From: SHAN690 sp041391765
Lineage (GTDB): Bacteria > Bacteroidota > Bacteroidia > Flavobacteriales_G > Salibacteraceae
Reading direction: 5' to 3'
Length of the DNA stretch: 64,000 bases
NCBI GenBank assembly: GCA_041391765.1
Contig: JAWKNJ010000032.1
Span: 3,981-67,980 of the forward strand
Shown here: positions 1-8,763 of the stretch, piece by piece
Position numbering within the stretch: the first letter of the stretch is position 1
Layout of the letters: each line of letters opens with the position of its first letter
Position numbers and translations under genes: made by a program
The notes under the pieces: model-generated
What the model saw: only the letters and a program-made list of their open reading frames with translations
Database searches by the model: none
What the model was told of the DNA's origin: nothing

Positions 1-554
1 GTGGCGACAGAGGACAGCGTCTAATGGATCCGAAGAGTGAAAATGGCTACGGGATGTTTCCAGTGATGACTCAGTTTGGCTATCAATTCGAATGGCAGTA
101 TTTGAGTGCCGGAAACCTACAGGCATTGATCGAGCTGATTCCATTGATTAGTGGAATGGATCAGGGCAGGTTTATTCCAAGCATTACTTTGATGAATGGT
201 TTTCGTCACAGTCGATCTGGATGGGAAATTGCCTTCGGACCAACTTTTCGAGTAAATCAAATAGCTGAAGGTTATTATGATGATCAGCACATCTGGCATC
301 GGACACAAGAGTGGAATGCGGAAAACACGAATGCTGATGGAAGTGTTGAAAAGAACCCGTTCGATGTGCACGAGAATCTCGATTCAAAAGGGCAGTTCAA
401 GTTTGTTTATGGATTTACCGTTGCCGCAGGGAAGACTTTTCGATCTGGTCATATGAACATACCTGTCAACGTTTACGTGGTTCCCGATTTACACGGCATT
501 ACCACGGGCATCTCATTTGGATTTAACGTTCGAAACAGACGTCAAGAAAACTAA
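1..554 (+). CDS. C-terminal part of a probable outer-membrane protein (5' partial)
   Basis: The reading frame is open back to the first base of the window (codons before the ATG at 24 read GDRGQRL), so this is probably the end of a longer gene rather than a complete 176-residue protein. The visible part is rich in aromatic residues and alternating hydrophobic stretches and ends in a strand-like segment (GISFGFNV) followed by a short polar tail, as in outer-membrane beta-barrels. I do not recognise a specific family. It lies 2 bp upstream of the next gene on the same strand, so the two are probably cotranscribed. The function is unknown and the barrel assignment is an inference from composition. 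Confidence 0.5.
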   Translation, partial: GDRGQRLMDPKSENGYGMFPVMTQFGYQFEWQYLSAGNLQALIELIPLISGMDQGRFIPSITLMNGFRHSRSGWEIAFGPTFRVNQIAEGYYDDQHIWHRTQEWNAENTNADGSVEKNPFDVHENLDSKGQFKFVYGFTVAAGKTFRSGHMNIPVNVYVVPDLHGITTGISFGFNVRNRRQEN

Positions 555-556
555 CC

Positions 557-1371
557 ATGAAGCGGTTATTAATGTTAATACTGGTTGCACATGGCTTTAA
601 CGCCAATGCACAACACACGATTCGGCTAAAAACAAACAAATTCATCCGAAACGTATATTATGTCTCAGATAATGGTTCATGGATTTCTTATCAAGACGAC
701 CAAACTATGCATGACTTGATGAAGTCAAAAATTGAGTACATCACCTTGGACTCGGTCTATCGTTTCTACAATTCAGATGGAAGCTATTATGATAAGTCCA
801 GATATCCGTCTCGCACAAAATCAACCTCAACAAATAATTATTATTCACCAAGGTCTAAGCCACTGTCAAGTGAGCAGAAACTCCAGAAAAATTTCAGCAG
901 CGCTGAGAAGTTCGGCATTGGGGTGGGGCAGGTGTTTATTGGTGGAGGAATGGCCGTGGCAGGGACACTCGTAGGCACGGTGGTTGGAGGAATTGGGGGA
1001 TTGATGGCTGAAGCGTATTCCAACCAAACGGAGACCTGCCTTAACGGGTGTTTTGATCGGAAGCGGTGTTGGGTTTTCACTTGGTGCGGCTACTGGTGTA
1101 TCATTGATGGGCAAGTCTGGCTATGGAGCTGGTGCATTTAAGGGTTCAGCAATTGGGGCATTTATTATGCGGAGGCGCTGGTGCGGCAATGATAGCTGCC
1201 GAATATGTCAACACTGGTCGAGCAACTGCTTCCATTCCATTTGCCCTATTTACACCCATTATTGGAGGTATGATTGGATACTATCAACAATTAAACGTCA
1301 TTCGTAATTCGAAAGTCAAGACCACCTTTCACACGAATGGTTCAACAGCTGGTCTAACATTTAAGTTTTGA
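557..1371 (+). pseudogene. Secreted glycine-zipper protein, reading frame broken by two indels
   Basis: The first frame begins MKRLLMLILVAHGFNANAQ, a clear Sec signal peptide, and runs through a polar Ser/Tyr/Lys-rich segment into a glycine-rich hydrophobic region (VAGTLVGTVVGGIGG). The zipper then continues in a second frame (SGVGFSLGAATGVSLMG, about 1038-1165) and a third (CGGAGAAMIAAEYVNTG to FKF, ending at 1371). Skipping one base near 1035 and one near 1170 restores a single protein of about 270 residues with a continuous glycine-zipper segment. As read, the first frame stops at 1141 after a cysteine- and tryptophan-rich tail that looks like out-of-frame sequence. Glycine zippers usually form membrane-embedded helices or oligomers; the function here is unknown. 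The breaks may be sequencing errors. Confidence 0.6.
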
Positions 1372-1372
1372 T

Positions 1373-1936
1373 ATGAGAATTCGTAGTTTTTTGTTTCTGG
1401 GAGTTATGGCTGCTGGTTGCAGTCCCATGAGTCAGTCTGTCATGGATACCAATATCGGGTTCAATGGAAGCTTTGAAGATGCTTCAAATGGCTTGCCTGT
1501 TAACTGGATAGTTTATACACCCCAGACAGTTCCAGAGGGAAAATTTAAAGTCAGCTTGGATAGTAACGTAGCTGCAGATGGAAGCCAGTCAATCTTGTTT
1601 GAGGTAGATGAGTGTTCAGACAAGGGAGGACGCCTGTCGCCAGGTCTTTCAACGGAAATCAAAGCCGAGCCTAATCAACCATACAAGTTTTCCTTTTTAC
1701 TTAAAAATGAAGGCACAACAGTCGAAGTCAGGGCTGGTGGAATAAGCAACACGTTTGGAGAAGTTCGTCCGGTGCTTCTAGCTAGTCAGAAAATGTCTGA
1801 GTGGAGGCAATTTGAGTTTGAAATTAATCCAGGCTCATTTGAAAAACTCAGATTTGAATTCAGTGTTTTGGCGCCTGGGAATCTTTGGATTGACAACGTC
1901 AAATGCGAAAAAATTAAACCTGTTTCAGGTGAATAA
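1373..1936 (+). CDS. Predicted lipoprotein with carbohydrate-binding-like beta-sandwich
   Basis: A 187-residue protein whose N-terminus has a short hydrophobic leader and a lipobox ending AAGC, so Cys16 is the likely lipidation site and the product an envelope lipoprotein. The remainder (NGSFEDASNGLPVNW near the start, LWIDNVKCEKI near the end) matches the usual pattern of galactose-binding-like or CBM-type jelly-roll domains: an opening NGSFE...P.W motif and a closing W.DNV strand. No catalytic residues are evident. It starts 1 bp after the preceding gene and overlaps the next start by 8 bp, so it belongs to the same operon. Ligand and partner are unknown. Confidence 0.6.
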   Translation: MRIRSFLFLGVMAAGCSPMSQSVMDTNIGFNGSFEDASNGLPVNWIVYTPQTVPEGKFKVSLDSNVAADGSQSILFEVDECSDKGGRLSPGLSTEIKAEPNQPYKFSFLLKNEGTTVEVRAGGISNTFGEVRPVLLASQKMSEWRQFEFEINPGSFEKLRFEFSVLAPGNLWIDNVKCEKIKPVSGE

Positions 1937-2399
1937 CAAAGAACTCATAAATCGGTTTTACATGGCCTTTGCATCAGAAGATGCAGAAGCCATGGCCGGT
2001 TGCTATGCAGATGTCGCAGTCTTCGATGATCCGGCTTTTGGAAGGCTCAATAATGGAAGAGTGAGAAACATGTGGCGCATGTTGATCAAGAACAGCGGTG
2101 GGAATTTAAAAATCACGCATTCAGACGTCTGGGCTGATGACTGGAAGGGGGGAGCAAAGTGGGTTGCGGAATACACGTTTAGCAAAACGGGTAGAAAAGT
2201 TGTCAATCGAATCGATGCTCAGTTTGAATTTAAGGATGGAAAGATCATCCACCACGTTGATCATTTCGATTTTTGGAAATGGTCACGTCAGGCTCTGGGT
2301 TTGGTCGGTTTGCTCTTGGGTTGGACTCTGTTTCTTCAAAACAAAGTCAGACAACAAGCATTAGCCTCCCTCAATAGGTTTGAACAAGGTGGAAATTAA
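1929..2399 (+). CDS. NTF2-like (SnoaL-type) family protein
   Basis: A GTG start at 1929 gives a 156-residue protein beginning MNNKELINRFYMAF and overlaps the end of the lipoprotein gene by 8 bp. The longer open frame upstream runs antiparallel to nothing but the lipoprotein coding sequence, so the GTG is preferred. The sequence follows the SnoaL/NTF2-like pattern: an N-terminal helix (DAEAMAGCYADVAVFDDP), a W-rich middle (VWADDWKGGAKWVAEYTFS) and a strand reading FEFKDGKIIHHVDHFDFWKW. Such proteins form cone-shaped dimers with a ligand pocket and are often of unknown function in Bacteroidota. No catalytic role can be assigned. Confidence 0.8.
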   Translation: MNNKELINRFYMAFASEDAEAMAGCYADVAVFDDPAFGRLNNGRVRNMWRMLIKNSGGNLKITHSDVWADDWKGGAKWVAEYTFSKTGRKVVNRIDAQFEFKDGKIIHHVDHFDFWKWSRQALGLVGLLLGWTLFLQNKVRQQALASLNRFEQGGN

Positions 2400-2760
2400 A
2401 ATCACGGAACATAATGGGGTGTATATTGCTGAAGTGATTTCCGACCAGGTGGAAGTAAGTAGCGGACAGGATGCCCTCGACATCATGATGAGCTGCGCGT
2501 ATCAGGGAGCCGAACACATCATTTGGCATCAGAGAAATATTCATCCTGATTTCTTTGATCTCAAAACTCGCCTGGCAGGCGAGGTTTTGCAAAAGGCATC
2601 TAACTATCGGATTCGACTCGCAATCATCGGACATTTTGATGATTTGTCCAACAAGAGCTTGCGAGATTTTATTTTAGAAAGTAATCGAATGGGTCGTGTG
2701 GTGTTTGTGTCAAATGTGGATTCGGCAACAAGGATGTTAGCTGACAAAGGCATGAGCTAG
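2389..2760 (+). CDS. DUF4180-family protein
   Basis: A 123-residue protein if the GTG at 2389 is used (MEIKITEHNG); a TTG at 2380 in the same frame would add three residues. Either start overlaps the end of the NTF2-like gene, which suggests translational coupling. The sequence carries the pattern I associate with DUF4180: DALDIMMS, then FFDLKTRLAGEVLQKASNYR, then LAIIGHF, KSLRDFILESNRMG and a C-terminal FVSNVDSATRML. No signal peptide is present, so it is probably cytoplasmic. The family has no firmly established function that I know of. Confidence 0.75.
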   Translation: MEIKITEHNGVYIAEVISDQVEVSSGQDALDIMMSCAYQGAEHIIWHQRNIHPDFFDLKTRLAGEVLQKASNYRIRLAIIGHFDDLSNKSLRDFILESNRMGRVVFVSNVDSATRMLADKGMS

Positions 2761-2786
2761 TTTGTACCGCCTGTTTATCAGATACT

Positions 2787-3371
2787 ATGACAGACCTTTA
2801 CAAGAGACTTGGACTAACCTACACCGCATCAGCAGATGAAATAAAGGAGACATACCGATCGCTGGCTAAAAAGTATCATCCTGACGTCAGCACGGAACCA
2901 AATGCGGAAGATCACTTTATTGAGATCACCGAAGCTTATGAGATTCTTGGCAATCCTCAAAAGCGCAGGCGCTATGATTTAACTCGCTTTAGTCCGAGTC
3001 CAAATTTGGCACGTGAGCGCAAGCAGAAGATATATGAGGAATATGTAAGAAAGAGTCAACAAAAGGCGAGGTCAAATGCCCGAGTTTACAGTCAGAAGAA
3101 GTATGAGAAGTTTGATCATGAGTATTTTGACTCAGTGGCACAGTATTACGTTCCAAAGTTTCTGGGATGCTTTGGAATCAGCATTGTTGCCATCCTTGTA
3201 TTAACCATTGCCGGGGCTTTTTTGCTTCAATTTGAAAATGGTGCGGCCATCTTATTTCTGCTAATGATGGTGGTGATTGCAGCCGCGGCTTATGCCAGCA
3301 CCATGTTTGACATATGGCACGACAAACGTCAACGGTATAGGAAAACCGGAAAGGAAAGAAGTGAGTATTAA
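2787..3371 (+). CDS. Membrane-anchored J-domain (DnaJ-like) protein
   Basis: The N-terminal 65 residues form a J-domain with the HPD tripeptide at residues 31-33, which in this family stimulates the ATPase of Hsp70 (DnaK). A basic, Lys/Arg/Gln-rich linker follows (about 75-110). Two hydrophobic segments then lie close together (about 125-148 and 153-170), with a basic tail. There is no Gly/Phe region or zinc-finger domain, so this is not canonical DnaJ but a membrane-bound type III J-protein. I infer it recruits DnaK to the inner membrane; the client is unknown. It lies 26 bp after the DUF4180 gene and is the last gene of this plus-strand operon. Its TAA stop interlocks with that of the convergent downstream gene. 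Confidence 0.85.
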   Translation: MTDLYKRLGLTYTASADEIKETYRSLAKKYHPDVSTEPNAEDHFIEITEAYEILGNPQKRRRYDLTRFSPSPNLARERKQKIYEEYVRKSQQKARSNARVYSQKKYEKFDHEYFDSVAQYYVPKFLGCFGISIVAILVLTIAGAFLLQFENGAAILFLLMMVVIAAAAYASTMFDIWHDKRQRYRKTGKERSEY

Positions 3372-6300
3372 TCTATTCCCTTGAAATACGGGCTTTTCGC
3401 ATCCTTGAGCGCCTTTTCCATATCAGCAAGTCCTTCATTAATCTTATTCATCTCAGTCAATGCTACTCTGTATTCCTCCTTGGCTGCTGTCAAGCTCTGC
3501 ACCTCGGACTGGGTAGGAGCTTCAGTATGGGTCTTGATATTTCCAACAATCAACTCTACTCGACCCACCAGTCCCGGATAGGCCTCCATTTCTCGGCTGC
3601 TGCGAGTGTGGTCTCCATTGAACGCAGTCATTACATCGCTCAAATCTCTTCGTAGCTTGTCCATCGTCTCAAGCCATTCCGCCTTTGCATTCGGAGTTTT
3701 CATCACCGCTTCTTGCATAAACTTCAGTTGACTCTCGATGTCTCCTAATTGAGCAGCGCTTGCCCTAATTTCCCTGCGGGCTTCATTTAGTTCATCTACG
3801 AATGCCATAAGTTCCGCTTCATTGGCGGGTGTAATTTGGCTGTCGTGCAGTCGCTTCACTTTGAATGATTCAGGTCCGGCCAACTTTGTGAGAGTGCCGT
3901 TTTGCAGTTGATAAATGCTCACGCTATAGGTGCCGGGAAGCGCTAAGACTCCGTAGTCAGGATCGCCATAGCGACCACCATCGTCTTCCTTGAGTTTCAC
4001 CGGGCTAGTGGCTTCCAACCTGAAATCCCACGTACTCTGATTCATCCCTTTATTCACCTTTTCTTCCTTATATCTGGCAACGACACGTTGTTTGGAGTCA
4101 GAAATCTCGAAAATCAGGTAAGGCTTTTCTTCCATGTCCTCGGCATGTAGGGCTTCAATATCAGGATAGGCAACATCGCCACCGTCTTTACGCACCTTCT
4201 TCTCAGCCTTTCTGCGCTGATCCGCAATTGTCATGGGCTTTTCCTTGAGGAAGTAGGTGAACGTGACTCCAATCGGTGGGTTTGGAGTCGTGTAGAATGA
4301 TTCTCCTTGTGATGCTTTTCCTTTTGTTCCCAATGGGTTGGTGCTGTTGAAAATCAATGCGTCTTTTATTGGGAAAATGTGCGCGGCTTTTCCGGCTGTG
4401 TCACTCATGTCTCGCAAGGGGGCATAATTGTCCAATACATAAAACCCTCGCCCAAACGAAGCTAAAACCAAGTCGTTTTCACGTGTTTGAATCTCCATGT
4501 CTCGAATAGCGATGGTGGGCAGTCCTCCTTTTATTTGTGTCCACTTTTTCGTATCAGCGGACCCAAAGAACACTCCGTATTCTGTTCCCACAAACAACAG
4601 GTTCCTCTGCACGTGGTCTTGTTCCATGCAGTAAACCGAACCATTCTCAGGAAGGTCACCGTTGATGGATGACCATGACTTTCCCTTGTCGCTACTTCGC
4701 ATCACATAGGGCTTGAAATCGCCTCGTTTGTGATTGTTGAAAACGGCATAAACAACATTCGCATCAAATCGATCTGCTGTAATGTCCATGACATAGGTGT
4801 TTTCCGGAACACCTGAAAATGAATTGTACTTCTTCCAATTCTTTCCGTTGTCCTCGGTGACATGAATTAATCCATCGTCTGTACCTGCATATAGAAGTCC
4901 TTCCTGGACTGGTGATTCACACAGTGAAACAATGTTTCCGTAGATCGAGGTGCTCTGGTGATATGCTACCGCATCCGGCCCCCAAGTGGTGCCCATGACC
5001 TTGAGTTTGTTCCGGTCAATTTGTTGGCTTAGGTCTTCCGAAATGACTTCCCACGTATTTCCACGATCATCACTTCTGAACACCTTGTTTGCAGCAAAGT
5101 ACAGGCGCTTATTGTCGTGCGGACTGATAATCAACGGAGCATCCCAATTCCAGCGATAGGCTGCTTCTCCTTTGCGTTCTATTGGCTTTATGTTTACGCG
5201 TTCACCAGTCTTTCGATTGTAACGAACCAACCAGCCATACTGAGCTTGGCCATAAATCACATTGGGGTCGGTAGGATCTACTTGCGGCTCGAATCCATCG
5301 CCTCCTCGGATCACTTCCCAATCGTAATTACTAATTCCATGCACGTTAGTTGTGCGAGAAGGTCCACCTATGGTGTTGTTGTCCTGAGTACCACCATAAA
5401 CGTTGTAAAAGGGCTCATCATAGTCAACAGCTACCCTGTAGAATTGAGTGAGGTTGAGATTGGTGAAATAACTCCATGTTTTGGCTCCGTCCCAAGTCTC
5501 ATACAACCCGCCATCGCAGCCTACCAACCAGTGATTCGTATTGCTTGGATCAATCCACATGGCGTGGTTATCTACGTGCTTGCTTTCTTCTCCTGTTTTG
5601 TCAAAATTCTTTCCTCCATTCTCTGTGTGTTGTAACCATGTGTCCATGGAAAACACCTTGTCTTGGTTTATCGGATCTGGGACAATTTCAACGTAGTAGT
5701 TCCCACTGGTAGCGTAGTCGTTTTGACGATTCCAGCTTTCGCCCATGTTGTCTGAGCGATAAAATCCTCCGTGTTCCATGTCATAACCTTCAACCATGGC
5801 ATATACCACATCCGGATTGGCTGGTGAAATAGCCAAAGCAATTCGGCCTAGGTCACAATCTTTCGGTAGACCGTTGATGATCTTTCTCCAATTCTTACCA
5901 CCATCCGTGGTTTTGTAGATTGCCGACTCCGGTCCACCACTCAGGTAGGTCCATACATGTCGCCTTCTTTGGTGTGCAGCAGCATACATAACATTAGAGT
6001 TTCGAGGATCCATCCACAGATCAGAAAAACCGGTCATGTCACTAACGTGAAGGATTCGTTCCCAATTTTCACCTCCATCGCTGGTCTTGTAGATTCCGCG
6101 GTCTCCACCATCGGCCCATAGCGGACCATATGCAGCAACGTAAATTTCGTTTGAATTACCTGGTTTCACAATCACCTTAGAGATATGCTCTGAGTTTTTC
6201 AGCCCCATATTTTTCCATGACTTTCCATCGTCCAACGATCGGTAAACGCCATCACCATAAGCAACGCTTCGTTGATTGTTGTTCTCACCAGAGCCAACCC

Positions 6301-6625
6301 AAACTGTGTGTGAGTTGTTGGGATCAATAGTGATACAACCTATAGAGTATGAACCTTGACCATCGAAAATCGGGGAAAAGGTTGTGCCGTGGTTGCTGGT
6401 CTTCCATACGCCTCCTGATGCGGCTGCGACATAGAACTCTTCATGATTGTTCGGATTTACTGCGATGTCTATTATCCTTCCTGAAACCAAAGCGGGGCCT
6501 AGGGATCGAAAGCTCATTCCACTGAGCGTAGCCTTCTTCTTTTCGTCTGTTTTCTCATCTTTTTTCTGTGACCAGACATTTGTTGAAACGATTAAAACAA
6601 GGCCAAGACTTAGGATCTTATTCAT
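3368..6625 (-). CDS. VPS10/sortilin-like BNR-repeat propeller protein, secreted
   Basis: The ATG at 6625 (MNKILSLGLVLIVSTNVWSQ) gives a signal peptide and a 1085-residue product; an upstream in-frame start would place 23 polar residues before the leader and is less likely. After a Lys-rich stretch come repeated blades with BNR/Asp-box-like motifs, for example SLDDGKSW, TSDGGENW, TTDGGKNW, RSDDRGNTW and TEDNGKNW, spread over about residues 60-720. This is the layout of the large VPS10-domain or glycosyl hydrolase-like proteins common in Bacteroidota. The C-terminal third has an Ig-like segment and a helical region (about 970-1085). These proteins are often called glycosidases by propeller homology, but I see no convincing catalytic set, so enzymatic activity is uncertain. 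It is a single-gene unit facing the DnaJ operon. Confidence 0.8.
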   Translation of the reverse strand: MNKILSLGLVLIVSTNVWSQKKDEKTDEKKKATLSGMSFRSLGPALVSGRIIDIAVNPNNHEEFYVAAASGGVWKTSNHGTTFSPIFDGQGSYSIGCITIDPNNSHTVWVGSGENNNQRSVAYGDGVYRSLDDGKSWKNMGLKNSEHISKVIVKPGNSNEIYVAAYGPLWADGGDRGIYKTSDGGENWERILHVSDMTGFSDLWMDPRNSNVMYAAAHQRRRHVWTYLSGGPESAIYKTTDGGKNWRKIINGLPKDCDLGRIALAISPANPDVVYAMVEGYDMEHGGFYRSDNMGESWNRQNDYATSGNYYVEIVPDPINQDKVFSMDTWLQHTENGGKNFDKTGEESKHVDNHAMWIDPSNTNHWLVGCDGGLYETWDGAKTWSYFTNLNLTQFYRVAVDYDEPFYNVYGGTQDNNTIGGPSRTTNVHGISNYDWEVIRGGDGFEPQVDPTDPNVIYGQAQYGWLVRYNRKTGERVNIKPIERKGEAAYRWNWDAPLIISPHDNKRLYFAANKVFRSDDRGNTWEVISEDLSQQIDRNKLKVMGTTWGPDAVAYHQSTSIYGNIVSLCESPVQEGLLYAGTDDGLIHVTEDNGKNWKKYNSFSGVPENTYVMDITADRFDANVVYAVFNNHKRGDFKPYVMRSSDKGKSWSSINGDLPENGSVYCMEQDHVQRNLLFVGTEYGVFFGSADTKKWTQIKGGLPTIAIRDMEIQTRENDLVLASFGRGFYVLDNYAPLRDMSDTAGKAAHIFPIKDALIFNSTNPLGTKGKASQGESFYTTPNPPIGVTFTYFLKEKPMTIADQRRKAEKKVRKDGGDVAYPDIEALHAEDMEEKPYLIFEISDSKQRVVARYKEEKVNKGMNQSTWDFRLEATSPVKLKEDDGGRYGDPDYGVLALPGTYSVSIYQLQNGTLTKLAGPESFKVKRLHDSQITPANEAELMAFVDELNEARREIRASAAQLGDIESQLKFMQEAVMKTPNAKAEWLETMDKLRRDLSDVMTAFNGDHTRSSREMEAYPGLVGRVELIVGNIKTHTEAPTQSEVQSLTAAKEEYRVALTEMNKINEGLADMEKALKDAKSPYFKGID

Positions 6626-6782
6626 GATTATAGGTTTTGTAGGATGAGCAAATATAGATTCCGACACATGCGGTGAGTCAAATTCGGGACGCATCGTGTA
6701 AGGTGTGATGCAATTGCAACAGATTGTTAACGGTGATTTTGGATAAAAACCTCGACTATTGTCAGAAATAAATAGCGCATAA

Positions 6783-7283
6783 ATGGCAACAATTACGCAT
6801 CGAGGAAATGAAGTTCACACCTCAGGTAATTTACCTCAGGTAGGACAAAAGGCACCGGACTTTAAAGTAACCGGTGGAGATTTGAAGGACATTGCTCTGG
6901 CTGACTTTGCGGGCAAGAGGTTGGTCTTGAACATTTTTCCAAGCATCGACACGGGAACTTGTGCAGCGAGTGTTAGAAGGTTTAATCAGGAAGCTGCTGG
7001 TCTGAACAATACTGTTGTTTTGAACGTTTCAAAAGATCTTCCATTTGCACAGAAGCGCTTTTGTGCGGCTGAAGGGATCGAGAATGTGGTCAACGGCTCG
7101 GAGTATAAGAACGATTTGTTCTCATCAAACTACAGAGTTGTATTGTCTGATGGAGCACTCGCTGGCTTGTTCAGCAGGGCAGTAGTAGTAGTGGATTCTG
7201 ATGGCACCGTGATTCACACAGAACAGGTGCCTGAGATTGGGCAGGAACCTGATTACGAAGCAGTGATTAAATCGCTGAAGTAG
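6783..7283 (+). CDS. tpx: Thiol peroxidase (Tpx, atypical 2-Cys peroxiredoxin)
   Basis: A 166-residue cytosolic peroxiredoxin that reduces hydrogen peroxide and lipid hydroperoxides with thioredoxin as electron donor. The sequence has the Tpx signature FPSIDTGTCAASVRRFN, with the peroxidatic cysteine at residue 60 and the resolving cysteine at residue 94 (RFCAAEGI), the spacing typical of Tpx. The N-terminus (GNEVHTSGNLPQVGQKAPDF) is also family-typical and the length matches the family. It stands alone, divergent from the VPS10-like gene, and is followed directly by a strong terminator. No regulator lies beside it and I could not assign a promoter with confidence. Confidence 0.95.
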   Translation: MATITHRGNEVHTSGNLPQVGQKAPDFKVTGGDLKDIALADFAGKRLVLNIFPSIDTGTCAASVRRFNQEAAGLNNTVVLNVSKDLPFAQKRFCAAEGIENVVNGSEYKNDLFSSNYRVVLSDGALAGLFSRAVVVVDSDGTVIHTEQVPEIGQEPDYEAVIKSLK

Positions 7284-7287
7284 AAAC

Positions 7288-7319
7288 AAAAAGGGCGGTC
7301 AATTGACCGCCCTTTTTTT
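7288..7319. terminator. Bidirectional rho-independent terminator
   Basis: A perfect inverted repeat (GGGCGGTCAA / TTGACCGCCC) is flanked by an A-run on the left and a T-run on the right. It therefore works as a terminator in both directions, for tpx on the plus strand and for the convergent sorting-domain protein gene on the minus strand, whose stop lies at its edge. Confidence 0.9.
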
Positions 7320-8649
7320 ATTGGATAATAATCAGTTTGCTGAATCCCGCATCCTTGAGTCGGACGTCTATCAAATAAGTTCCTGCGCTGATATCGCGGA
7401 CATTCAATTGGTTTGATTTGGTTTCTTGAACCAACACTCGACCATTCATGTCACGGAGTACGATAGAGGATGGTAATTCGTTGTTATTAGCCTGGATGTT
7501 GATGACATCCCTAACGGGATTTGGATAAACGCGAACGCTAATGCTTTGACCAGACTCAGCGATTCCCAAAACAAGATCAACGTATATTGTGTCCGACTCT
7601 TTGCATCCATTGCTATCTTCTACAATGCACCAATAGTTGCCTTCTGTTTCGCAGTTTATTGTCTCGTCTGTTGCGTCATTCGACCATAGATAATGAGTGA
7701 ATCCAGTTGGAGCAGAGAGTGTGGCAAATCCTTTAGCTAACATAACTGTGTCGTCTTCAAAGCTGAATACTGGTTTGGGGTGGGTGAAATTGATAGTATC
7801 AGTGCCAATTCCAACGCAGCCAAATTCATCCGTAATGGTGACAGTGTAGATTCCCGGATACCTGTTTTGGAGTGTCGAAATTGTATCTCCCGTGTTCCAG
7901 ATAAATTCCAATTCTCCGAAACCTCCATTCGGAGAAGTGGTGACTGCCCCGGTTTTGGTTCCCTCGCAATCCGCATCAAGGGCGGAGATTGCAGGATCAA
8001 CCTGATCGATCACATACATCGTTACAGCATTTGAGAATTTAGTCTCATTACACGCAGGAACCTTCACTTGTCTTCTAAAGTGGGTAGTAATATTGGGGTC
8101 ATCAACGATGTAATTTTCGTTGGTGTTGGGCGCAGGTGCTGTTGCCCAGTTCACATTGTCAAAAGATCGTTGCCATAGATAATCATAAGCACCTAATGAT
8201 CCTGATGCCCCTGTGATTGAGCTAATTGTGTCATCTACTCCGAAGCAACTAGAATCTAACGTCAATGATACAAGTGTGTCCATTGATATAATTCCGGCAT
8301 TCAACAGAGCGGGTTGTGTTATAGTAGCGGTTGCTGTAACAGCAGTTGCGGTTGTTGTGCACGAGGCAGCATCGGTCATGATAACGGTGTATGTCCCAGC
8401 GGTCAAGTTGTTGACGATGGAAAAGGTATCAGAGGTTCCGAAAGTGTTACTGACAGAGGTGGTTCCTTTTACCCAAACATAGTTGAATGGGGCGGTTCCT
8501 CCTGTTTCAACCGCTGTAAGTGATCCGTCATTTCCTCCGTTACAAGTCACGTTGGTTTGTGATGTTATCGAGATGCTGCATTGCGAGTAGGCAATGGAAA
8601 CGTTGAGAGCGGTAATAACCGCAGTTAAAAAGAGTATATTTCTTTTCAT
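7318..8649 (-). CDS. Secreted SprB-repeat protein with T9SS type A sorting domain
   Basis: A 443-residue protein starting MKRNILFLTAVITALNVSIAYSQ, a signal peptide. A SprB-type repeat follows (TSQTNVTCNGGNDGSL to TATITQP, about 29-115), then a beta-rich middle with Ig-like segments and a second SprB-like unit (CEGTKTGAVTTSPNGG, about 225-290). The last about 75 residues form a type A T9SS sorting domain: VRVYPNPVRDVINIQ, a middle strand LRDMNGRVLVQE and ISAGTYLIDVR. The product should cross the inner membrane by Sec and the outer membrane by T9SS, and be surface-attached or released. It is monocistronic, ending at the shared terminator. No enzymatic domain is visible, so an adhesin or structural role is the best guess. 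Confidence 0.85.
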   Translation of the reverse strand: MKRNILFLTAVITALNVSIAYSQCSISITSQTNVTCNGGNDGSLTAVETGGTAPFNYVWVKGTTSVSNTFGTSDTFSIVNNLTAGTYTVIMTDAASCTTTATAVTATATITQPALLNAGIISMDTLVSLTLDSSCFGVDDTISSITGASGSLGAYDYLWQRSFDNVNWATAPAPNTNENYIVDDPNITTHFRRQVKVPACNETKFSNAVTMYVIDQVDPAISALDADCEGTKTGAVTTSPNGGFGELEFIWNTGDTISTLQNRYPGIYTVTITDEFGCVGIGTDTINFTHPKPVFSFEDDTVMLAKGFATLSAPTGFTHYLWSNDATDETINCETEGNYWCIVEDSNGCKESDTIYVDLVLGIAESGQSISVRVYPNPVRDVINIQANNNELPSSIVLRDMNGRVLVQETKSNQLNVRDISAGTYLIDVRLKDAGFSKLIIIQ

Positions 8650-8727
8650 ATAAATTGAATTTGATATCCTGATGTACGGTAACTGACAGCTAATTTATTG
8701 AACACTTGAATGCAAAGCTCAATAATT

Positions 8728-8749
8728 AAGCGCTTCTGCCAAGACGCTT
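8728..8749 (-). terminator. Putative hairpin terminator after the PorP-OmpA operon
   Basis: An inverted repeat AAGCGCTT...AAGACGCTT (8 pairs with one bulged base, 5-nt loop) lies just beyond the stop of the OmpA-family gene. The T-run is better on the plus strand (TTTT) than on the minus strand, so its use as a minus-strand terminator is plausible but not certain. Confidence 0.4.
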
Positions 8750-8763
8750 TTGTTAGCAAAGGG

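Noticed and set aside
5117..5635. 172-codon plus-strand ORF opposite the VPS10-like gene
   Set aside because: The minus-strand protein has clear BNR blades throughout; the plus-strand translation has no family pattern or plausible start context.
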